DNA of 64,000 nt from Duganella sp. BJB476 (GTDB lineage: Bacteria > Pseudomonadota > Gammaproteobacteria > Burkholderiales > Burkholderiaceae_D), in NCBI RefSeq assembly GCF_003416895.1, contig NZ_QVIO01000013.1, positions 43,252 to 107,251 of the forward strand. The letters run 5' to 3'. The stretch's first letter is position 1; every line of letters starts with the position of its first letter. The notes below the pieces were generated by a model, which made no database searches, was not told where the DNA came from, and saw only the letters and a program-made list of their open reading frames with translations. The position numbers were made by a program, and so were the translations under genes. Positions 26,251 through 35,678 of the stretch are shown here, piece after piece.

Positions 26251-27393
26251 ATGACGAGTAAAGAAGACCAAGCATCCGGGCGCGGCCTGGCTGCCTCCAT
26301 CATGACGGCGGCGCTGATGCTGCCCGGCGTGCAGGCGCATGCCGAAACGCCGCCGGCCAACGGCAATATCACGCTGGGCTATTTGAACTACAAGGACAGC
26401 CAGTCTGGCCTGGACCGCATCACGGTGCACTCGCCGTCGGTGTCGATCATGGCGCCGGTGGCCGGTGTGTGGAGCATCGGAGCCTCGCTGGTGTCGGACG
26501 ATGTGTCGGGCGCTTCGCCGCGCTACCACACGGCGATCTCCGGCGCCTCGCACATGCAGGACCACCGCACGGCGGGCGACGCTTCGGCCACGCGCTACTT
26601 CGAACGAGGCAGCGTGACGGTCGGCGCGGCGTATTCGACCGAGCACGATTACGTGTCGCGTGCGCTGTCGCTGCAAGGTAGCCTGGAGAGCGAGAACAAG
26701 AACACCACGTGGACCGTCGGCCTTGGCCACTCGGACGATCGCATCGATCCCGTCAACAAGATCGTCACTAACGAGAAGAAGCGCACCAGCAGTCTGCTGC
26801 TGGGCGTGACGCAGGTGCTGACGGCTAACGACATCGCCCAGCTGACGCTGACGCACAGCGAAGGCGAGGGCTATTTCTCCGATCCGTACAAGGCGCTGGA
26901 CAACCGTCCGCGCAGCCGCGACGAGACCACGCTGCTGGTGCGCTGGAATCACCACCTGGCGTCGACCGGCGGCACCAGCCGGCTGTCCTACCGCTACTAC
27001 CGCGACAGCTTCGGCGTGCGCGGGCATACGCTAGGCGCAGAATATGTGCAGCCGCTGTCGCAGGGCTGGACCGTGACGCCGGAAGTGCGGCTGTATTCGC
27101 AGAGCGCGGCGAGCTTCTACTACGATCCGCTCTACGACGCGAAGCTGGGCGCGCCGTTCCCTCCTGGGTACAACGGCAGCGGCTACATGTCGGCCGACCA
27201 GCGCCTGTCCGGCTTCGGCGCGGTGACGCTGGGCCTGAAGGTCAGCAAGCAGCTGGACAAGCTGTGGTCCGTTGACGTGAAAGCGTCGGTGTACCAGCAG
27301 CGCGGCAGCTGGCGCCTGTTCCACGAGGGCAGTCCTGGCCTGGATGCGTTGCGGGCGCAGACGATACAGATCTCGATCAACCGGCAATGGTAG
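26251..27393 (+). CDS. DUF3570 outer-membrane beta-barrel with ApbE-type flavinylation motifs
   Basis: The 380-aa protein has an export signal ending at about residue 31 (VQAHA/ETPP), many alternating beta-strands and a C-terminal aromatic (NRQW), as for an outer-membrane barrel of the DUF3570 family. DDVSGAS at residues 83-89 (26497-26517) fits the Dxx(S/T)GA(T/S) consensus for covalent FMN attachment by ApbE, and a second SGAS occurs at 97-100. An ApbE-like gene starts 7 nt downstream. Flavinylation is an inference. GAGG precedes ATG 26251; the open frame upstream overlaps DUF4266. Confidence 0.87.
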   Translation: MTSKEDQASGRGLAASIMTAALMLPGVQAHAETPPANGNITLGYLNYKDSQSGLDRITVHSPSVSIMAPVAGVWSIGASLVSDDVSGASPRYHTAISGASHMQDHRTAGDASATRYFERGSVTVGAAYSTEHDYVSRALSLQGSLESENKNTTWTVGLGHSDDRIDPVNKIVTNEKKRTSSLLLGVTQVLTANDIAQLTLTHSEGEGYFSDPYKALDNRPRSRDETTLLVRWNHHLASTGGTSRLSYRYYRDSFGVRGHTLGAEYVQPLSQGWTVTPEVRLYSQSAASFYYDPLYDAKLGAPFPPGYNGSGYMSADQRLSGFGAVTLGLKVSKQLDKLWSVDVKASVYQQRGSWRLFHEGSPGLDALRAQTIQISINRQW

Positions 27394-27411
27394 ACGCGAA
27401 ATGGTAGACGC
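27387..27411. repeat. Imperfect 14-bp-period direct repeat at DUF3570 end / ApbE start
   Basis: ATGGTAGACGC occurs twice, at 27387-27397 and 27401-27411. The left copy carries the DUF3570 TAG stop and the right copy the ApbE ATG, so a local duplication has shaped the junction of the two genes. Confidence 0.85.
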
Positions 27412-28297
27412 CATACACAGCACCACATTCCAGGCCATGGCCAGCCGCTGCGAGTTGCGGTTCGCCGCGCCGGACGCGCAGTCGGCGGCGCTGCTGGCGC
27501 AGCAGGCCATGGACGAGGTGCTGCGTATCGAAACCAAGTATTCACGCTACCGGCCGGACAGCATCGTCTCGCGCATCAATGCGGCGGCGGGCAAGGAGGC
27601 GGTGTGCTGCGACAGCGAAACCATGTCGCTGATGGGCTACGCGGCGGCGCTGCACGGCGCCAGCGAGGGGCTGTTCGACATCACCTCCGGCGTGCTGCGG
27701 CGGGCCTGGGATTTTCGCCAGCCCAAGGTGCCGCGCAGGGAAGTGCTGGAGCCCTTGCTGGCGCTGGTCGGCTGGGACAAGGTGGATTGCGGCGCGGAGG
27801 ATGTGGCGCTGCGGCAGGCCGGCATGGAGATCGATTTCGGCGGCTTCGGCAAGGAGTATGCGGCGGACCGCGCTGCGGCGCTGTTGGCCGACGCCGGCGT
27901 GAAGCATGGCTACGTGAATTTGGGCGGCGACATGCGCTTCATCGGACCGCGCCTGAACGGGCGGCCGTGGAGTATCGGCATCCAGGATCCGCGCGATCCG
28001 GATAGCGTGATCGCGAGCATACCGGTCAGCACGGGAGCGTTGGCCACCAGCGGCGATTATGAGCGCTTCTTCGAGCTTGATGGGCAACGCTACTGCCACA
28101 TCCTCGATCCGCGCGACGGCATGCCGGTGCGGTACTGGCGCTCGGTCAGCGTGCTGGCGCCGATGGCGATCGCCGCCGGCAGCTGCTCGACTATCGCGAT
28201 GCTGAAGCAGCAGGATGGCTTGAATTTTTTGAATGCGTCGGACATGGGGTATCTGGCCGTGAACGATCAGGGGCAGATGCTGTTCAGGGATGTTTGA
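27401..28297 (+). CDS. ApbE-like FAD:protein FMN transferase
   Basis: The 298-aa protein of the ApbE family attaches FMN from FAD to Thr/Ser in target proteins. It shows FQAMASRCELRF at the N-terminus (AMG-like), EIDFGGFGKEYAADRAA, GGDMRF, TSGDYERFF and HILDPRDG. There is no signal peptide, unlike most periplasmic ApbE lipoproteins, so it may act in the cytoplasm before export, or the start may be mis-set. In the C-terminal metal site, AAGSCSTIAM carries Gly where ApbE usually has Asp (ADALSTA type), so catalysis needs testing. It lies between DUF3570 and dsbD. Confidence 0.88.
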   Translation: MVDAIHSTTFQAMASRCELRFAAPDAQSAALLAQQAMDEVLRIETKYSRYRPDSIVSRINAAAGKEAVCCDSETMSLMGYAAALHGASEGLFDITSGVLRRAWDFRQPKVPRREVLEPLLALVGWDKVDCGAEDVALRQAGMEIDFGGFGKEYAADRAAALLADAGVKHGYVNLGGDMRFIGPRLNGRPWSIGIQDPRDPDSVIASIPVSTGALATSGDYERFFELDGQRYCHILDPRDGMPVRYWRSVSVLAPMAIAAGSCSTIAMLKQQDGLNFLNASDMGYLAVNDQGQMLFRDV

Positions 28298-28308
28298 ATA
28301 GGATGGAA

Positions 28309-30126
28309 ATGATGAACAATTGGATGACGCGTTTGATGGCGCTGCTGGTGGCGGTGATCGCGCTGGCCACCGGTGCGCGAGCGGATGATTTTCTGGAGCC
28401 GGACCAGGCGTTCCAGCTGAAGGGTGAGCTGGTCGATGCGCACACGGTGCGGTTGTCGTGGGCTATCGCGCCGGGCTATCACTTGTACCGCGACCGTTTG
28501 AGTTTCAAAGCGGACGGTGCGCAGCTGGAAGCGCCGGCGCTGCCGGCAGGGCTGCGCAAGTTCGACACCAACTTCAACAAGGAGATGGAGACTTACCAGG
28601 GCAGCCTGGTGGTCAAGCTGCCGGTGGCTGCGACGGCGCAGTTCACGCTGCAAGTGGGTTATCAGGGCTGCGCGGATGCGGGCCTGTGCTACTCCCCGGC
28701 GACGCAGAGTTACCGCGTCGATCCCTCGACGCCGGGCAAGCTGGTGGCGGTCGATGCGCCGCCGGCCGGTGTTTCGGCCACGGCTGCCAGTGCTGCACCG
28801 GCCGCCGCGCCGGCCCATGAAGACGACAGCTCCCTCGCCCAGCGCACGCTGCAAAGCGGCAGTGCATGGCGCATCGGACTGGCCTTCCTCGCTTTCGGCC
28901 TGCTGCTGTCGTTCACGCCGTGCGTGCTGCCGATGGTGCCCATTCTGTCTTCGATCATCGTGGGCGAGGGCGCGGTGTCGCGCGGCCGTGGCTTCTCGCT
29001 GGCGCTCGCGTACTGCCTGGGCATGGCGCTGGTCTACACCTCGCTCGGCGTGGCTGCCGGCCTGGCGGGTGAAGGGCTGGCCGGCGCGCTGCAAAAGCCG
29101 TGGGTGCTGCTGACCTTCGGCGCGCTGCTGGTCGGCCTGGCCTTGTCGATGTTCGACGTCTACCAGTTGCAGCTGCCGAGCGCCTTGCAAAGCCGCTTGA
29201 GCGCGACCAGCGGCAATATGGGCGGCGGCCGTTTCGCCGGCGTGTTCGTGATGGGCGCCTTGTCGGCCCTGATCGTCGGCCCGTGCGTGGCTGGTCCGCT
29301 GGCCGGCGCGCTGCTCTACATCAGCCAGACGCGCAACGTCTGGACCGGCGGCTGGGCCTTGTTCTCGATGGCGGTCGGCATGAGCGTGCCGTTGCTGCTG
29401 ACTGGGATCTCGGCCGGCAGCCTGCTGCCGCGTGCCGGCGCCTGGATGAACGGCGTGAAGAAAATCTTCGGCCTGCTGCTGATCGCGGTGGCGATCTGGA
29501 TGATCACGCCGGTGTTCCCGGTGACGGTGATGATGGCTTTGTGGGGGCTGTTCGCGCTGTTGTGCGCAGTGTTCCTGCATGTACTGGAGCCGCTGCCCGC
29601 AGGCGCCAAGTCCGGCCTGGGCGCCTACGTCGGCAAGACGCTGGGACTGGCCTTCCTGGTCGGCGGCCTGTTTGAACTGGCGGGCGCCGCCAGCGCCGGC
29701 CGCGACGTGCTGCAACCACTGGGGCACCTGAGCCTCGCCCGCGCGGAAGGCGCCGCGCCGGCCGGCGAAGAAATCCGCTTCAGCCGCATCAAGACCGTGG
29801 CCGAACTGGATCAGGTGCTGGCGTCGAGCACCACGCCGGTGATGCTGGACTTCTACGCCGACTGGTGTGTGTCATGCAAGGAGATGGAGCGCTTCACCTT
29901 CTCCAAGCCGGCCGTCAGCGGCAAGTTGAAGCAGGTGCGTCTGATCCAGGTGGACGTCACCGCCAACAGCGCCGACGACAAGGCCTTGATGAAGCGTTTC
30001 GGCCTGTTCGGCCCACCGGGCATCATCCTCTTCAACGGCGGCAAGGAGATCCCGAACAGCCGCGTGATCGGTTTCCTGGCGCCGGAACCCTTCGTCCAGC
30101 ACCTGAGCCGCCACCTCACTTCCTGA
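28309..30126 (+). CDS. dsbD: Thiol:disulfide interchange protein DsbD
   Basis: DsbD moves electrons from cytoplasmic thioredoxin to periplasmic thiol proteins. The 605-aa product has a signal peptide, an N-terminal DsbD-alpha domain with the GCADAGLCYSP cysteine pair, eight TM helices with the FTPCVLP and GPCVAGP cysteines, and a C-terminal thioredoxin domain with DWCVSCKEME. I set ATG 28309 (AGGA five nt upstream); ATG 28303 and TTG 28294 are alternatives. It closes the redox cassette and is the likely reductant source for the TlpA protein. It is convergent with the Lrp-type regulator. Confidence 0.94.
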   Translation: MMNNWMTRLMALLVAVIALATGARADDFLEPDQAFQLKGELVDAHTVRLSWAIAPGYHLYRDRLSFKADGAQLEAPALPAGLRKFDTNFNKEMETYQGSLVVKLPVAATAQFTLQVGYQGCADAGLCYSPATQSYRVDPSTPGKLVAVDAPPAGVSATAASAAPAAAPAHEDDSSLAQRTLQSGSAWRIGLAFLAFGLLLSFTPCVLPMVPILSSIIVGEGAVSRGRGFSLALAYCLGMALVYTSLGVAAGLAGEGLAGALQKPWVLLTFGALLVGLALSMFDVYQLQLPSALQSRLSATSGNMGGGRFAGVFVMGALSALIVGPCVAGPLAGALLYISQTRNVWTGGWALFSMAVGMSVPLLLTGISAGSLLPRAGAWMNGVKKIFGLLLIAVAIWMITPVFPVTVMMALWGLFALLCAVFLHVLEPLPAGAKSGLGAYVGKTLGLAFLVGGLFELAGAASAGRDVLQPLGHLSLARAEGAAPAGEEIRFSRIKTVAELDQVLASSTTPVMLDFYADWCVSCKEMERFTFSKPAVSGKLKQVRLIQVDVTANSADDKALMKRFGLFGPPGIILFNGGKEIPNSRVIGFLAPEPFVQHLSRHLTS

Positions 30127-30137
30127 GCCGCTCGGTG

Positions 30138-30659
30138 TTATACCAGCGGCAGCGCGGTGGTGTCCTTGATGCGTTGCAGGGCGAACGAGGATTTCACGTC
30201 CAGCACCGCCGGGTGGCGCAGCAGCGTCGCCATCATGAAGCGCGAGAAGTGGTCCATGTCTTCCACATGGACCCGCAGCAGGTAGTCCATCTCGCCCGTC
30301 ATCGCGTAGCAGGCCACCACTTCCGGCCACTGCTCCACCGACACCGCGAAATCCGCGCGCGGCGACACCGGCGCGTTCGGCGCGCCCAGCGCGCGGGCGT
30401 TGCTGTGCGCCGCCGCCTCGCTGTGCTTCTCCAGCCGCACGTTGACGTAGGCCAGCAGCCCCAGGCCGATCTTGTCCGGGTCCAGCAGCGCCACGTATTG
30501 ACGGATCACGCCCGCCTCTTCCAGCCGCTTGATGCGGCGCAGGCAGGGCGACGGCGACAAGGCCACCAGCTCCGCCACGTCCTGGTTCGACAACCGGCCG
30601 TCGGCCTGCAAAATTGACAAAATTTTACGGTCGGTTTTGTCCAGCGCAATTTTGGTCAT
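30138..30659 (-). CDS. Lrp/AsnC-family transcriptional regulator
   Basis: The 173-aa DNA-binding regulator has an N-terminal winged helix (LDKTDRKILSILQADGRLSNQDVAELVALSPSPCLRRIKRLE) and a C-terminal RAM/AsnC ligand domain (VVACYAMTGEMDYLLRVHVEDMDHFSRF). A 15-20-residue Ala/Pro-rich insertion around residues 83-100 is unusual for the family. It is divergent from 4-hydroxyphenylpyruvate dioxygenase, so control of aromatic amino-acid breakdown in response to an amino acid such as Phe or Tyr is likely (inference; BkdR/HpdR-like). Confidence 0.93.
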   Translation of the reverse strand: MTKIALDKTDRKILSILQADGRLSNQDVAELVALSPSPCLRRIKRLEEAGVIRQYVALLDPDKIGLGLLAYVNVRLEKHSEAAAHSNARALGAPNAPVSPRADFAVSVEQWPEVVACYAMTGEMDYLLRVHVEDMDHFSRFMMATLLRHPAVLDVKSSFALQRIKDTTALPLV

Positions 30660-30686
30660 AAATACCTCAAAAATTCATGGTTCAGG

Positions 30687-30699
30687 CAATATTATTGCG
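30687..30699. promoter_or_regulatory. Lrp/AsnC-type operator candidate
   Basis: The near-palindrome GCAATATTATTGC lies between the divergent Lrp-type gene and hppD, and AATTG/CAATT half sites follow about 20 nt further right. The spacing and AT-rich centre fit Lrp-family sites. The hppD -10 candidate TATACT is at about 30753-30758. Coordinates may be off by one. Confidence 0.4.
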
Positions 30700-30785
30700 C
30701 AGAACCGCGATCCGTGGGAATTGTTTGCAATTTAATGCTGGGGCAGCGGGTCTATACTGTGCGCTATTCAAAGAAGGAGACTCGC

Positions 30786-31898
<1,113 letters not shown>

Positions 31899-31921
31899 GA
31901 AACAAGGGTGGAAAGCCGGCA

Positions 31922-31940
31922 GTCCCGCACAGAACGGGAC
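31922..31940 (+). other. Hairpin after hppD
   Basis: A 6-bp stem (GTCCCG / CGGGAC) has a 7-nt loop and lies 24 nt after the hppD stop. There is no T-run, so it is at most a weak terminator or 3'-end structure. Confidence 0.35.
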
Positions 31941-32011
31941 ACAGGCCTGTGGTACCCTATACGAAACCACATTTTTCCGTTCCGCCGTCTCCACAAGGGC
32001 CGGCGGATCGC

Positions 32012-32042
32012 GCGCTAATGGGCCAACCAGGCCCTGTAGCGC
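32012..32042 (+). promoter_or_regulatory. Long hairpin in the leader of the indolepyruvate oxidoreductase gene
   Basis: The outer stem GCGCTA/TAGCGC and inner stem GGGCC/GGCCC are separated by a symmetric 2x2 internal loop (AT/TG) and closed by a 5-nt AACCA loop. The element ends 26 nt before the start codon. No known riboswitch class fits; a translation or transcription control element is possible. Confidence 0.45.
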
Positions 32043-32068
32043 ATGGCTTAAAGAATAATGGAGACACA

Positions 32069-35000
32069 ATGAACGCACCTCACAAGGGCTCGCAACTGGA
32101 GCCGGGCACGCACTCGGACAACGAAATTTCACTCGACGACAAGTGGACGCTGGAACGCGGCCGGGCCTTCATGACCGGCACCCAGGCCCTGATCCGTCTA
32201 CCGATGATGCAGCGCGAACGGGACCTGAAGGCAGGGCTGAACACCGCCGGCTACATCACCGGCTATCGCGGTTCCCCGGTCACCAGCGTCGACATGACGG
32301 CGATGAAGGCCAAGAAGTACCTGGACGCGCACCACGTCAAGTTCCATCCCGGGATGAACGAAGACCTGGCCGCCACCGCGGTCTGGGGCACGCAGCAAAC
32401 CAATCTTTTCCAGGACGCCAAGTACGACGGCGTCTTCTCCATGTGGTACGGCAAAGGCCCCGGCGTGGACCGCTGCGGCGACGTCTTCAAGCACGCCAAC
32501 AACGCCGGCTCCGCCAAGAACGGCGGCGTGCTGGTGCTGGCCGGCGACGATCATGCGGCCAAGTCCTCGTCCACCGCCCACCAGTCGGACCACATCCTCA
32601 ACGCCTGCGGCATCCCGGTGCTGTATCCGTCGTCGGTGCAGGAATACATCGACTACGGCCTGCACGCCTGGGCCATGAGCCGCTACACCGGCCTGTGGGT
32701 ATCGATGAAGTGCGTCACCGACATCATCGAATCCGGCGCCGTGGTGGACTTCGACCCGGACCGCGTCAAGATTGAACTGCCGACCGACTTCGAGCTGCCA
32801 GCCGGCGGCCTGAATATCCGCTGGCCGGACACCGTGCTCGATATGGAAGTGCGGATGAACAGCTACAAGTGGTACGCCGCACTGGCCTACTGCCGCGCCA
32901 ATAAACTGAACCAGATCATCTGGGATTCGCCGAAGCCGAAGATCGGCATCATCACCGCCGGTAAATCCTACCTGGACACGCGCCAGGCGCTGGCCGACCT
33001 GGGCATCGACGAGCAGGCCGCCGCCGACATCGGCATCCGCCTGTACAAGATCGGCATGACCTGGCCGCTGGAAGCGGACGGCGTGCACGAATTCGCCAAG
33101 GGCCTGGACGAGATCCTGGTGGTCGAAGAGAAGCGCCAGATCCTCGAATACGCGCTGAAGGAAGAGCTGTACAACCTGCCGGACGGCGAGCGTCCGCGCG
33201 TGGTCGGCAAGTTCGACGACACCGGCGAGTGGAGCAACAAGGGCAAGACCGGCCACGGCGACTGGCTGCTGCCGGCCACTTATGAGCTGAACCCGGCGCA
33301 GATCGCGCGCGCCATCGCCTCGCGCATCGCCCACTACTGCGCCGGCCATCCGGTCGCGCAGCGCGTGCAGGAGCGCGTGGCCTTCCTGGAAGCGAAGGAA
33401 CTGGCGCTGAAAACGCTGTCGGTCAAACCGAATCCGCAGACCGACCGTACGCCGTTCTTCTGCTCCGGTTGCCCGCACAATTCGTCGACCAAGGTGCCGG
33501 AAGGCTCGCGCGCGCTGGCCGGCATCGGCTGCCACTACATGGTGTTGTGGATGGACCGCGAAACCTCGACCTTCACCCACATGGGCGCGGAGGGCGTGAC
33601 CTGGGTAGGCCAGGCGCCGTTCACCAACGAGAAGCACGTCTTTACCAACCTGGGTGACGGCACCTACTTCCACTCCGGGATCCTGGCGATCCGCGCGGCG
33701 GTGGCCGCCAAGGTCAACATCACCTACAAGATCCTGTTCAACGACGCCGTCGCCATGACCGGCGGCCAGCAGTTCGACGGTCCGCTCGATCCGGGCATGA
33801 TCTCGCGCCAGATCGCCGCAGAAGGCGTCACGCCGATCATCGTCGTCACCGACGAACCGGAAAAATACCCGGCCGATTACAAATGGGCGGAAGGCGTCAC
33901 CGTGCGTCATCGCAGCGAATTGATGGACGTGCAGCGCGAACTGCGTGACAAGCCGGGCGTCTCGGCCATGATCTACGACCAGACCTGCGCCTCCGAGAAG
34001 CGTCGCCGCCGGAAGCGTAACGAGTACCCGGATCCGGCCAAGCGCGCCGTCATCAACGAAGCCGTGTGCGAAGGCTGCGGCGACTGCTCCGTGCAGTCCA
34101 ACTGCCTGTCGGTGGAGCCGCTGGAGACGGACCTGGGCCGCAAGCGCCAGATCAACCAGTCGTCCTGCAACAAGGACTTCTCCTGCACCACCGGTTTCTG
34201 CCCAAGCTTTGTGACGGTGGAAGGCGGCGCGCTGAAGAAGCCGAAGAAGGCTGCTGTTGGTGAGGGACCGCAAGCCGTGTTGCCTACGCCTGTGCTGCCG
34301 TCGACGGAAACGCCGTACGGCATCCTGATCACCGGCATCGGCGGCACCGGCGTGGTGACGGTCGGCCAGATCCTGGCCGTTGCTGCGCACGTCGAAGGCA
34401 AGGGCGCCATCGTGCTGGACATGAGCGGACTGGCCCAGAAGGGCGGCCCGGTGATGTCGCATGTGCGCCTGGCGGACAAGCAGTCCGACCTGCACTCGAC
34501 CCGCGTCGGCACCGGCAGCGCCGACCTGGTGGTGGGTTGTGACCTGATCGTCACCGCCTCGCGCGACGCCCTGTCGCGCATGGGCGAAGGCCGCACGCAC
34601 GCGATGATCAACTCGACCGGCTCGTCGACGGCGGCGTTTGTGAAGAACCCGGACTGGCAGTTCCCGGATGCTTCCTCGCGCGGCGAAATCGTCAAGGCCT
34701 GCGGCAATGAGCTGGTGGACTTCGTCGACGCCGGCCAGATCGCCACCGCGTTGATGGGCGATTCGATCGCCACCAATATGTTCATGCTGGGTTACGCGTT
34801 CCAGAAGGGCCATGTGCCGCTGAGCGAAGCATCGCTGATCAAGGCGATCGAGCTCAATGGCGTGTCGGTGGGCTTCAACAAATCGGCCTTCAACTGGGGC
34901 CGCACCGCCGCGCACGACCTGGCGTCCGTGACCAAGCTGACCACGCCGGCCAAGGTGATCGAGTTCAAACGCATCCAGACGCTGGACGACATCGTCGCCC

Positions 35001-35632
35001 GCCGCGTCGAGCTGCTGACGGCTTACCAGGACGCGGATTATGCTAAACAGTATAAATCGTTTGTCGACCAGGTCCGCGCGGAAGAGGCCAAGCTGGGCAA
35101 GAGCACCCGCCTGAGCGAAGCCGTGGCGCGCTACTACTACAAGCTGATGGCGTACAAGGACGAGTATGAAGTCGCGCGCCTGTACACCGACGGTGCATTC
35201 CAGCAGAAGATCGCCGGCATGTTCGAGGGCGACATCAAGCTCAAGTTCCACCTGGCGCCGCCGCTGCTGGCCAAGCACGATGCCGAAGGCCACCTGATCA
35301 AGCAGGAATTCGGTCCGTGGATGATGAAGGCGTTCGGCGTGCTGGCCAAGTTCAAAGGCCTGCGTGGTTCGAAGCTGGACATCTTCGGCTACACGGCGGA
35401 GCGCAAGATGGAACGCGCGCTGATCGGCGAGTACCGCGACACCGTGACCTCGCTGCTGCCGAAGCTGACGGCCGAGAACCTGTCGCAGGCCGTGGCCATC
35501 GCCAGCATCCCTGAAGACATCCGCGGCTACGGCCACGTGAAGGAGCGTCACTTCAAGGCGGCCAAGCAGAAGGAGGCGGCGTTGCTGGCTTCCTTCGGCA
35601 AGCCGGTTGACAGCCATACCAACGCTGCATAA
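32069..35632 (+). CDS. Fused indolepyruvate ferredoxin oxidoreductase family protein
   Basis: The 1187-aa single-chain enzyme oxidatively decarboxylates aryl-pyruvates (indolepyruvate, phenylpyruvate) to aryl-acetyl-CoA, passing electrons to ferredoxin. The N-terminal two thirds is the IorA-like TPP-binding part, with HPGMNEDLAATAVWG and the GCHYMVLWMD / GDGTYFHSGI TPP region. A Cys-rich linker (CEGCGDCSVQSNC ... CNKDFSCTTGFCPSF) can hold Fe-S clusters, and the C-terminal gamma/IorB domain starts at GIGGTGVVTVGQI. ATG 32069 has GGAG upstream; the 40 codons above it are not conserved-looking. Together with hppD it suggests use of aromatic amino acids. Confidence 0.92.
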   Translation: MNAPHKGSQLEPGTHSDNEISLDDKWTLERGRAFMTGTQALIRLPMMQRERDLKAGLNTAGYITGYRGSPVTSVDMTAMKAKKYLDAHHVKFHPGMNEDLAATAVWGTQQTNLFQDAKYDGVFSMWYGKGPGVDRCGDVFKHANNAGSAKNGGVLVLAGDDHAAKSSSTAHQSDHILNACGIPVLYPSSVQEYIDYGLHAWAMSRYTGLWVSMKCVTDIIESGAVVDFDPDRVKIELPTDFELPAGGLNIRWPDTVLDMEVRMNSYKWYAALAYCRANKLNQIIWDSPKPKIGIITAGKSYLDTRQALADLGIDEQAAADIGIRLYKIGMTWPLEADGVHEFAKGLDEILVVEEKRQILEYALKEELYNLPDGERPRVVGKFDDTGEWSNKGKTGHGDWLLPATYELNPAQIARAIASRIAHYCAGHPVAQRVQERVAFLEAKELALKTLSVKPNPQTDRTPFFCSGCPHNSSTKVPEGSRALAGIGCHYMVLWMDRETSTFTHMGAEGVTWVGQAPFTNEKHVFTNLGDGTYFHSGILAIRAAVAAKVNITYKILFNDAVAMTGGQQFDGPLDPGMISRQIAAEGVTPIIVVTDEPEKYPADYKWAEGVTVRHRSELMDVQRELRDKPGVSAMIYDQTCASEKRRRRKRNEYPDPAKRAVINEAVCEGCGDCSVQSNCLSVEPLETDLGRKRQINQSSCNKDFSCTTGFCPSFVTVEGGALKKPKKAAVGEGPQAVLPTPVLPSTETPYGILITGIGGTGVVTVGQILAVAAHVEGKGAIVLDMSGLAQKGGPVMSHVRLADKQSDLHSTRVGTGSADLVVGCDLIVTASRDALSRMGEGRTHAMINSTGSSTAAFVKNPDWQFPDASSRGEIVKACGNELVDFVDAGQIATALMGDSIATNMFMLGYAFQKGHVPLSEASLIKAIELNGVSVGFNKSAFNWGRTAAHDLASVTKLTTPAKVIEFKRIQTLDDIVARRVELLTAYQDADYAKQYKSFVDQVRAEEAKLGKSTRLSEAVARYYYKLMAYKDEYEVARLYTDGAFQQKIAGMFEGDIKLKFHLAPPLLAKHDAEGHLIKQEFGPWMMKAFGVLAKFKGLRGSKLDIFGYTAERKMERALIGEYRDTVTSLLPKLTAENLSQAVAIASIPEDIRGYGHVKERHFKAAKQKEAALLASFGKPVDSHTNAA

Positions 35633-35662
35633 AAAACGGCCCCTCGCGGGGCCGTTTTTTTT
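35631..35662 (+). terminator. Bidirectional terminator between the oxidoreductase genes
   Basis: A 13-bp perfect stem (AAAAAACGGCCCC / GGGGCCGTTTTTT) with loop TCGC and T-runs on both strands serves the plus-strand indolepyruvate oxidoreductase and the minus-strand molybdopterin gene. Confidence 0.92.
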
Positions 35663-35678
35663 CGCCTGTCCGCCAGAT

